Shown here piece after piece: positions 41,279-49,400 of a stretch of 64,000 bases of DNA. Each line of letters begins with the position of its first letter. Within the stretch, counting starts at the first letter, position 1. The DNA is taken from positions 24,967 through 88,966 of the forward strand of contig JAZQWG010000030.1 in assembly GCA_045632265.1 (NCBI GenBank), written 5' to 3'. A program made the position numbers and the translations under genes. The DNA comes from Scatosoma sp045632265 (lineage in GTDB: Bacteria; Bacillota; Clostridia; Christensenellales; Borkfalkiaceae). Under the pieces are notes generated by a model. That model did no database searches, was not told the origin of the DNA, and saw nothing but the letters and a program-made list of their open reading frames with translations.

Positions 41279-42793
41279 TTATCTAAGGTAAATTGCTTTC
41301 CAGTTGTTTGCGTTGAAATCCCAGTAGCTCTTTACTTTTTCCGTTTCGTTCTTTGCCGCGCCGTTTACTTTTGCACGTGCATCCGAATAGCTCGTTGCTG
41401 CGATTACGTCACGAACGATGTGTTGGTTTTCACCACCGAACATACAAGGTGCTAATCTACCAGCCATCTTCGCCGTGGAAACTTCGTAAACCATTTGCGT
41501 GGGATTTTCTGCAGAACCCTTATAATAATCGTAAACTTGTTTTGCAAATGCGCCTTTGTTCGTCGAGGTGTTGATACCAGATACGTCAGGCGTGAACGTC
41601 ATAGGACGGCTTACACCACAGTTCGATTCAACGAAATCGGTCAAGCTTGCGTTAGCATACAATTCAGCGATGAAGAGTTTTGCGCCCGCTTTGTTCTTAC
41701 TCGTCTTGGGAACTACCAAGGAGTTGGAAGCAAGCGAATAACGAACGTTGGAAGAATCGTTGCCCGATGCGTCTTTCTTGTTGGAGTTGATGTGGGGAAG
41801 ACCGAAGAAGCCGTATTCAAACGTTTCACCCAAGTCGTTAAGCTTGGTTGCTTCTTCCGTAGGAAGCCAAGGACCGCAAATGTACATTGCAGCTTTAGGG
41901 TCAGCCGAGATAAATCTTTGTTGCGCAACCGTCGAGCTCATGGATTCGCTACCAGCAAGCGCATACGATCTTCTTTGGCTATCTTCGCCTCTCAACATTC
42001 TTGCAAGCGTGGTGTACGCTTTTTGTCTGCCCGTTTCCGTTGCTTCATAGTATTGCCAGTTGTCATACTTGAAGAAGGTTTCCGTCATGTATTCGTAGCC
42101 GTAGTATTCGATAAGCCATTGATTAGGAAGAACCATTGCATAGCCGTCTTCCGCACCGCAATATACAAGCGGAGCCATATCGCCCAAGTCAAGGATTTGA
42201 TTGCAAAGAGCAAAATATTCGTCCATCGTCGTGGGGATTTGGAGGTTATGTTGGTCAAAATATTTCTTATTATAAATGATACCAGGTGCGCATTGATCTT
42301 GCCAAGGAACACCATACCACTTCGCTTCAGCTCCCAAGCCAAGTTGTCTATAATCCATATGGGCTTGAGGGATAACATCCTTAATCAACGTATCGCTTTC
42401 AGGAAGGGGTGCGTTCATCAAATCGGTCAAGTCCGCAAGCTTACCGTTGGAAGCAAGCAAACCATAATCGTTATCGTCGATAAGCGCAACGTCTGCAAGA
42501 CAGTTTTCTGCGTCGATTTCCGTTTGGAGTTGGTCGAACATGCCCGCGTCGCTGACGATGCTTACGCTGTAGTTGGTGTATTTTGCACAGAAGTTTTTCG
42601 CTGCTTCTTCAATCCAACCGATACCGAAACCTGCTTCGTAAACGTAAACGTTCAAGTTGTATTCTGCGTTTGCATTACCAACTTGTGCGCTGGGCTTTTG
42701 CGCCCCTTCGTCACCGCAAGCGGTGAAGAAAGGAACAGCCAACATGCTTGCAAGAGCCAAAGAACCAATTTTTGTCATTATTCTTTTATTCAT
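41279..42793 (-). CDS. Extracellular sugar-binding lipoprotein
   Basis: The 504-residue solute-binding protein has signal peptide and lipobox FFTAC (Cys26). The body shows the family-1 binding protein pattern (NLNVYVYEAGFG, FDQLQTEIDAENCLADVALI, and the middle PWQDQCAPGIIYNKKYFDQ). It delivers a carbohydrate to the two permeases. Together with GH20, an amino-sugar oligosaccharide ligand is likely but not proven. AAGGAG precedes the ATG. Confidence 0.92.
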   Translation of the reverse strand: MNKRIMTKIGSLALASMLAVPFFTACGDEGAQKPSAQVGNANAEYNLNVYVYEAGFGIGWIEEAAKNFCAKYTNYSVSIVSDAGMFDQLQTEIDAENCLADVALIDDNDYGLLASNGKLADLTDLMNAPLPESDTLIKDVIPQAHMDYRQLGLGAEAKWYGVPWQDQCAPGIIYNKKYFDQHNLQIPTTMDEYFALCNQILDLGDMAPLVYCGAEDGYAMVLPNQWLIEYYGYEYMTETFFKYDNWQYYEATETGRQKAYTTLARMLRGEDSQRRSYALAGSESMSSTVAQQRFISADPKAAMYICGPWLPTEEATKLNDLGETFEYGFFGLPHINSNKKDASGNDSSNVRYSLASNSLVVPKTSKNKAGAKLFIAELYANASLTDFVESNCGVSRPMTFTPDVSGINTSTNKGAFAKQVYDYYKGSAENPTQMVYEVSTAKMAGRLAPCMFGGENQHIVRDVIAATSYSDARAKVNGAAKNETEKVKSYWDFNANNWKAIYLR

Positions 42794-42820
42794 CGTGTCT
42801 TTCTCCTTCTACTGTTTTGC

Positions 42821-44458
42821 TTAACTGTTATATACGGGAACTACGAAGTAGCCTTCACCTACGGGAATCGTGAACGTTGCCACGCCGCCGTTTAAGGTAA
42901 TCGTTTGCGCTACGCCGTTGGTTCCGGGTGCGTACAACTTAACCGCCGATACGTTGCTTGCAAAGGTAAGGCTTACCGTTGCCGTATAGCCTGCAACTTT
43001 ATCGGGATACGTAAACGAGCCGTCTTTGTTACGCTTCAAATAACCAAGGCTGGACAAACCGTTTACGTCACTTGCGTTGGATACCATGTAGCCTTTTTGG
43101 TCGCCGTTATCTCTATTCGAGAATTCACCGATGAGAATTTCTTGGTTGGTGCTGATGCCGCTGATGTCCGTATAACCACGAACTCTCTTACCGTCGTCGC
43201 CAACGTAGCCTTCCCAGCCTTCCAAGCCCTTCAAAAGTCCACTCTTATTTTTGGAGGCGTCGTGCCATGCAGAAGCATGATCCCAATCGTAATTAAGATA
43301 AACTTCGTCCATTGCATCGATGTCATCCATCGTCTTTTTAACGAAATCGTAAATCTTCGTGGGGTTGCCTTGTCTATCTACAATTGCATCGGAGATAGGT
43401 GCGTTGCCGTTACCGATAGACGCCATGTGCGGCCAGTAGTTGAACGTTTGGATACCCGTTACGCCATAAGCAAGAGAAGTGTAAACTTGCCATGCCCATT
43501 GTTCGTAGTAGTTGATTTCCGCTTTCCATTCAAAGCCCATCGATTGAAGGTAGATATAGAAAGGAACTTCCCAACCATACGCTTCTTCAAGTGCTTTTAC
43601 GTTGATTGCGCCAACTGCAAGGTTGTAGAAGAAGCCGTTGTAGTAAGTACCGTTATCCTTCAAGCAGTAGTGGTCGTAGCTGAAAATGTACGGGTTAACC
43701 GTTTCGCAGAAACGAGCGATGTGGTCGGCGTAATCTTGATAACCAGGTTGACCGTTTAACGAGCCGAAGAGTTGTTCGTTCGACGCATATTCAGGCAACA
43801 AGTTTACGTAGAATTCGTATTGAGGATAGTTATCTTCAAACCAGTCTTGCGCGGCTGCAATCGCTTCAAACTTCGTTGCATCAGGTTCGTCGCAACCGAA
43901 GATACCTGCAAACGATTCGTATTTCATGAACTTTTCATAACGAGCTTTGATTGCGTTTTCATTGCTCTTAATTCTGTTATACGCTTCTTGATACGAACCG
44001 CCTTGGTCGCTTATGTAGCCCAAGCTGTCGGGGTTGGTTTTATCGGTGGAAGGGAAAAGCACTTTCACGCCAACTGCTTCGGCGTTTGCAAGCGTCAATT
44101 CCTTGTCTTCATCCGTAATATCGTAGTGAATAGGCGTTGCGTAGTTGAAACCGCAATCTGCCATCGTTTGCCAATGTTCTACGGTGTTGTAGTTGGGATT
44201 GCCTTCATACGGCGTACCTTCCGAGCCTACGTTCGCATTGGGGGGCGTACTGTACGCAACCCAACGGAATTCGTGAGGAGGTTGATAGTAATCGGGACGG
44301 GTAATTTCGTTGCCTGCAACGTCCGTTGCATCGGAAGTGTTGCCCGTGTCTTTGTTCAACGTTTCGTCGTTGCCATCAGCCGTGTTGCAAGCCATAAGCG
44401 GCGTTGCCAACATCAACGAACAAAGCAATAACGATAAACCTTTTTTCCATGCTTTCAT
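42821..44458 (-). CDS. Lipoprotein glycosidase-like TIM-barrel enzyme
   Basis: The 545-residue protein has lipobox LMAC (Cys24), a Thr/Asn-rich linker, then an alpha/beta barrel. Family assignment is uncertain: it resembles the GH42/GH-A fold. Candidate catalytic acids are Glu in GIFGCDEPDATKF (about residue 191) and acids around FSYDHYCLKD (about 262). FYIYLQSMGFEWKAE and GIQTFNYWP are further barrel strands. The same domain is found at the C-terminus of the 1949-residue protein (46471-52320). A small beta domain ends the protein. It likely trims glycan outside the cell; it lies between importer genes. Confidence 0.65.
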   Translation of the reverse strand: MKAWKKGLSLLLCSLMLATPLMACNTADGNDETLNKDTGNTSDATDVAGNEITRPDYYQPPHEFRWVAYSTPPNANVGSEGTPYEGNPNYNTVEHWQTMADCGFNYATPIHYDITDEDKELTLANAEAVGVKVLFPSTDKTNPDSLGYISDQGGSYQEAYNRIKSNENAIKARYEKFMKYESFAGIFGCDEPDATKFEAIAAAQDWFEDNYPQYEFYVNLLPEYASNEQLFGSLNGQPGYQDYADHIARFCETVNPYIFSYDHYCLKDNGTYYNGFFYNLAVGAINVKALEEAYGWEVPFYIYLQSMGFEWKAEINYYEQWAWQVYTSLAYGVTGIQTFNYWPHMASIGNGNAPISDAIVDRQGNPTKIYDFVKKTMDDIDAMDEVYLNYDWDHASAWHDASKNKSGLLKGLEGWEGYVGDDGKRVRGYTDISGISTNQEILIGEFSNRDNGDQKGYMVSNASDVNGLSSLGYLKRNKDGSFTYPDKVAGYTATVSLTFASNVSAVKLYAPGTNGVAQTITLNGGVATFTIPVGEGYFVVPVYNS

Positions 44459-44475
44459 CTTTTCGTCCTCCTCTA

Positions 44476-45342
44476 TTAACCTTTCAAGCCGCCCGCAGCG
44501 GTGTTGGAAATAATCGTATCACGCATGCTTACGAACAATACGACAAGCGGAATGATACAAAGCACCATGATTGCGCAGACGATAGGTCTGTCAACGCCGG
44601 GGTTTTGCGTAATTTCGTACATACCGAGTGCAATCGTGGGATAGCTTCTCAAGTACATCCAAGACGTATAGTAGTTGTTCCACGAACCGATTGCCGACAT
44701 AACGACCATCATGCCTACCGTACCCTTAATCATGGGAATCATGATTTGAAGCATGATACGGAATTCGCTTGCGCCGTCAATCTTCGCCGCTTCTGCGTAC
44801 GTTGCCGAAATTGTTCTAAACTGGCTGTACACGATAAGGAACATCAAACCGAAGGGGTTCAAGTTTGGCCAAAGTACGCCCCACGTGTTGAGCAAGCCCG
44901 TTGCGTGGTAGAACTTATAGATTACGGATGCCGAACCGAAGTCGGGGAAAACGAGCGCGCCAACGCCGATGCCAAGGATGATGCCTTGTCCACGGAACTT
45001 AAATCTTGCGCACGCATACGCCGTGATAACCGTCGCAATCGTCGCCAAAAGCGTACTTGCTACCGTAAAGATTATCGAGTTCAAGTACAATTTATAAATG
45101 GGCGCAGCAAGCTTGGCACATTCTTTAGACGCTACCTTGTATTGCTCAAACGTGAACTCACGGGGAAGACCAAAGGCGTTGGTGACGTCTTTATAGAGCG
45201 AACCCGTGTAGTCCGATGCTTCCTTAAAAGAGTTGATTACAAGGAACCAACAAGGAATCAACATGGATAACGCGTAAATACCAAGTACTAAACCTACAGA
45301 CCAATACAGTACTTTTCTTTTGTTTACTTTACTCTTTGCCAT
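44476..45342 (-). CDS. Sugar ABC transporter permease (MalG-like)
   Basis: The 288-residue second permease has six likely spans, and the EAA loop YAEAAKIDGASEFRIMLQI lies near residue 190. The frame is open farther upstream, but the start at 45342 has GGAG 10 bases upstream and begins with a normal short N-terminus. It leads the importer operon; the lipoprotein glycosidase starts 17 bases after its stop. Confidence 0.92.
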   Translation of the reverse strand: MAKSKVNKRKVLYWSVGLVLGIYALSMLIPCWFLVINSFKEASDYTGSLYKDVTNAFGLPREFTFEQYKVASKECAKLAAPIYKLYLNSIIFTVASTLLATIATVITAYACARFKFRGQGIILGIGVGALVFPDFGSASVIYKFYHATGLLNTWGVLWPNLNPFGLMFLIVYSQFRTISATYAEAAKIDGASEFRIMLQIMIPMIKGTVGMMVVMSAIGSWNNYYTSWMYLRSYPTIALGMYEITQNPGVDRPIVCAIMVLCIIPLVVLFVSMRDTIISNTAAGGLKG

Positions 45343-45371
45343 ATTGTTAAATCTCCATCGATTTTTTAATC

Positions 45372-45446
45372 TTTTTTTTGTAAAATCGTTGCCTTTTTTT
45401 GTAAAATATGCTATAATCAATTCACTTATAACCATTTTACAAAAGG
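45372..45446. promoter_or_regulatory. Repeated TTTTGTAAAAT sites in the divergent promoter region
   Basis: TTTTTTGTAAAAT occurs at 45372-45386 and 45394-45407, 21 bases apart, with an inverted copy, ATTTTACAAAA, at 45434-45444. They flank the promoter TTGCCT-N17-TATAAT (45389-45417) of the AraC gene and may be its operators. Confidence 0.55.
45389..45417 (+). promoter_or_regulatory. SigA promoter of the AraC regulator
   Basis: TTGCCT (45389-45394), 17 bases, extended TGCTATAAT (-10 at 45412-45417). Confidence 0.7.
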
Positions 45447-45455
45447 AAAAGGCTT

Positions 45456-46409
45456 ATGAATAACTTTGTACAAACAGAACACAGCACTTCCGTCTATCAT
45501 TTCCAAGACGTCTTAAAGCACCGTTTCCATATTCACGGGGACTTGCATAAACATATCCACGCAATTACGTATTTTCACGAAAACGATTTTCCTTTGTATA
45601 TGCACTCGCATTCCTTTTACGAACTCAACATCGTGACGGGAGGCGAAGGCGTGCATTATTTGGGTGAGAACAGTTTCCCCGTTAAAACGGGTGACGTGTT
45701 CGTGATTCCGCCCGATTATAAGCACGGATATGAAGAAGTGAAAAAACTCACCGTCTTTCATATTGCTCTTTCAAGCGAGTTTATGGAAAAATATGATTCT
45801 CTTCTCAAAGAAACGTACGGCTTTTCGCTTTTGTTCCAAATCGAGCCAACGCTGCGTAAGGAAAACAATTTCAAGCTGTTCCCGTCTCTTTCGCCAAACG
45901 ATTTCGTTTATTATCTCCACGAAATGAACAAGCTTTCGCAAATGAGCCTTGCTGCCGAATCGGGTACGCTTATGGAAGGCAATAAATGTTTGAAAATTCT
46001 TAACATGATTGCCGACCTCGCCAAAACGATGAGCGCAAGTGAAGTGAAAACTTCTAAAAACGTGTTCGTCGATACGCCAAGCGTGTTGCGTGCGATTACT
46101 TATATTGAAAAGAATTACAACGGAAGCGTGACCGTCACCGACCTTTGCAAGATTGCAAATATGTCCCGTTCGTCCCTTCTCAAACAATTTTCCGTGCTTT
46201 GCAAATGTACGCCCGCCGTCTATTTAATGCGTATCCGCATTGAGAAAGCTTGCGATTTGCTTCGCACGACAAATTATTCTATCGCGCGCGTAGCGCAAGA
46301 TTGTGGATTTTACGATAGTTCTCATTTCACCAAAAGCTTTACGCAAGTGATGAAAGAGCTTCCTAAAGATTACCGCAATCGTTTTAGAAACGAAGTATTT
46401 TCTAAATAA
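45456..46409 (+). CDS. AraC-family regulator of the glycan locus
   Basis: The 317-residue protein has an N-terminal cupin sensor domain (HSHSFYELNIVTGGEGVHYL and the VIPPDYKHGYE strand) and a C-terminal double HTH (NYNGSVTVTDLCKIANMSRS and YSIARVAQDCGFYDSSHF). The cupin probably senses a sugar. It is divergent from the importer operon and likely controls it, and perhaps the two giant secreted proteins. AAAAGG lies 7 bases before the ATG. Confidence 0.93.
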   Translation: MNNFVQTEHSTSVYHFQDVLKHRFHIHGDLHKHIHAITYFHENDFPLYMHSHSFYELNIVTGGEGVHYLGENSFPVKTGDVFVIPPDYKHGYEEVKKLTVFHIALSSEFMEKYDSLLKETYGFSLLFQIEPTLRKENNFKLFPSLSPNDFVYYLHEMNKLSQMSLAAESGTLMEGNKCLKILNMIADLAKTMSASEVKTSKNVFVDTPSVLRAITYIEKNYNGSVTVTDLCKIANMSRSSLLKQFSVLCKCTPAVYLMRIRIEKACDLLRTTNYSIARVAQDCGFYDSSHFTKSFTQVMKELPKDYRNRFRNEVFSK

Positions 46410-46430
46410 TTTACCCTTTCGGGTTTCCCC

Positions 46431-46460
46431 ACGCCACGGCAGTTAAGCCGTGGCGTTTTA
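46431..46460. terminator. Terminator between AraC and the giant gene
   Basis: CGCCACGGC / GCCGTGGCG stem with T run on the plus side. Confidence 0.8.
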
Positions 46461-46470
46461 TTTTTGTTTT

Positions 46471-49400
46471 TTAGTCCAATTCTACAAGGAACGCTTCGCC
46501 AGGTCTCAAAGCACGGATAAGCAACGAGTTTGCAAAGTCGCTCGTAAACGTAGTGTTGTCCTTGATAGGAATTTTTTCCAACGTCGTATGCGAGCTATCT
46601 ACCAAATCGATATACGCTTGCGAATCGCTCGACGCATATACGCGGCCGCTCGTATTTGCACCAAAATACAAACGAGTGAAGTTGTTATCCAAAGAAATAT
46701 CGTTGTCTACAATAGAGTTGTTAACGACGTACAACACCGTCTTGCCGTTGTAATCGAAGCAACCAACAAGGATATTACCTTCTACTTGTACGCACTCACG
46801 ATAATTCGTCAACTTACCAAGCGTAGGGATTTCCGCCAAGTTTTCTTCTTGCGTCAACGGCGTGTACAAATCGCTGCCGTGAACAGTTGCAAAACTAGGA
46901 ATCGATCCCGCATACATAACACCCATGCTACGCGAGTTCATCAAGATATGGTCGATGTCTTGGATGAACATATTCGCGCGTTGTGCGTAGTAGTAAACGT
47001 TCGTGCGGTTGCCGTTTTGATCGAACAAACCACCGGCAAAGCTTTCTCCACCCGCATCGTAAGGCACAACGCCCGTGAAGTATTGGATACCCTTTGCACC
47101 ATACGCAAGCGCCGTGTTTACGTTCCAACGAAGTTCTTCTTCCGTAGGCAAGAAACCACCTTGATACCACGACGTCGTTTGGATGTACGTCCAGAAAGGA
47201 ATATTCGCTTTCAACGCTTCGTTGCGGATAACTGCAAGGTTTTGGAAATAACCTTTACGCAAATATCTTTGCGAACCAACCGACGTAACGCCACGTACGT
47301 TATCAAAGTTAAGAACAGCCGTTTCACTCGAAGCATTCGTTATATAGATATAACCCCAGTTGTTGTTTGCAATAGCCGCGTTGACGTGCACAGAAATTTC
47401 ATACGTGCCCCATCCCTTTTGAACGGTAATCGTGTCATTATTGTGGAAGCTCAAGGTTACGGGGTTGCCGCCATTATAAATATCGACATAAATAGCATGG
47501 TACAAGTCCGTCATTTGCGCGTATGTCAAACCTCGCGTACCGAGGTTAAAGTAGTCACCTGGTGCCAACTTAACCTGCAAGCTCGTTGTACCTTCCGTAG
47601 CCATAGCATTGCTTGCGAAAATCGTGCTATTGACACCAACGTGATCATTATCACTCAAATCGCAAGGGTTGAGCAACGTGCCAATTTTTGCTTGTTCGTT
47701 ACCAACGATAGGATATACGTCGAAGGAAAGGACTTGCGGACTATAAGTACGGATATATTCTTGTACGTACTTTTCATACGTGTAGCCGCCTTCCCACCAA
47801 CTTACCATATCGGGGTTCTTGAAGTTAAGCAAAGCGTCTACGCCCGCCCAGTTCGGCAAGAGGTTTACGTGATACAACGCATCTTCGCCCCAATATTTTT
47901 CAAACGCTTCACGCGCTTCTACAATATTGTCGTAGGCAACTGCGCCCGGTTCGTCCGTGAGCATAATGCCCGCAAACGCCGCGTACGTAGCGTATTCCAA
48001 AAGCCACTCTTTCATAAGGGCTGCATCTTGGCTTTCAAGCAATTCTTCCGTAAACGTCGTGCCGCCCATCCAAGCAATCAAGTACGCCATGTCGCGTTCT
48101 GCACACTCGTTAAGCATATTGATTACGAAATCATGCCCCGGTAGAGAGTAGTTTGCGTAATCGTACAAGCCCATCATCGTGTTAACGCCACACTCAACGT
48201 AGAAATCAAGCAAGCTTTCGTGGTTGAGCGAATCGTACTTACTTAACAAATCGTCCATCATTTGGATATTGTCAAGGGAAGCTTGAATCTCTGCCTTCTT
48301 ATCTGGATCCGTTTCCTTATCTCTTTTTGCCGTCAAGTCGGCAATTGCATCTGCGAAATAGCCCGATTTAGGAGGAATAGAGTTGTACGCCGAAATAGGC
48401 ATCGTGCCGTAATCTTGTTGCGTATGCCAATAGGAAGCGTTGTTCGAACGATACGTTTCCGAATTGTACACAAGGCTTGCCTTGTCGATAATCCAATAGT
48501 CCCCTTCGTTTGCATCGGAGAATTGGAAGAGGGCATAACCGCAAAGACGAGCCAAAGGCGAGCCGTCGTAAGGGCTATTGCCGTTGGTGTACGGCGCAGA
48601 GGTATGCCCAAGTCTTGACGAGGCAGACGCTTTGTACTCTTGAATTACTTGGTACATCTCTTTCGTCGAAACACGGATGGTGTTCCATTGACCGGGGGTG
48701 AGTCTGCACTCGTCCGCGGGGGGAACAGTACCGTTGAAGCTTAAATATGCCCCTGCTTTGTTGTTTGCCCCTGCATATACCAACAAGTCCACGTAATCCG
48801 CCGCGAGCAGTTGCTGATTCGTCAAAGGCTGACCGCCAATGGTAAGAGGCAACAAGAATACGCCGTATCTCGTCGAGCCGAGCGTAAGTTTCCAAGCGTA
48901 ACCGCCACTGCTTGCCGTGCTCGGGATACGAGCAACTTCCTTAAACGCTTCGCTTTGCGCCATTGCTACATCGTAAATGCTTTCGCCCTTTTCTACGTAA
49001 ACAATATCGTATTTTTGTTGCGTTTTTTCGTCGGTATGTTGACCGTTTTCGTTGTAGTATCTTTGTGCTTCCGTAACCGTCGCACCTACCGCTTCGCCTT
49101 TATATACGACAGGCTTCGTATGAGCGCTTGCCATTTTCTTATCCGTCGTAATAACGCGAACGGAGAAGGAATCGCCATGGTTAAGGAACGCTTGCGTTCT
49201 GTGCGTGTCATACGCTCTTACACCGTTGATATAACAAGCATAACCATTATCCGCGCCTGCAGCAGTCGTCCAATACACTACGCCATTTTCCAACAGGGTG
49301 ACAACAGGTGTAGCGAATTCCGTATCAGCATGATTGAGGTCATACAAAACAACGTAGTTGTTCCACAAACTTCCTTCCTTCGCTTCGTCCCATTCGTAAT

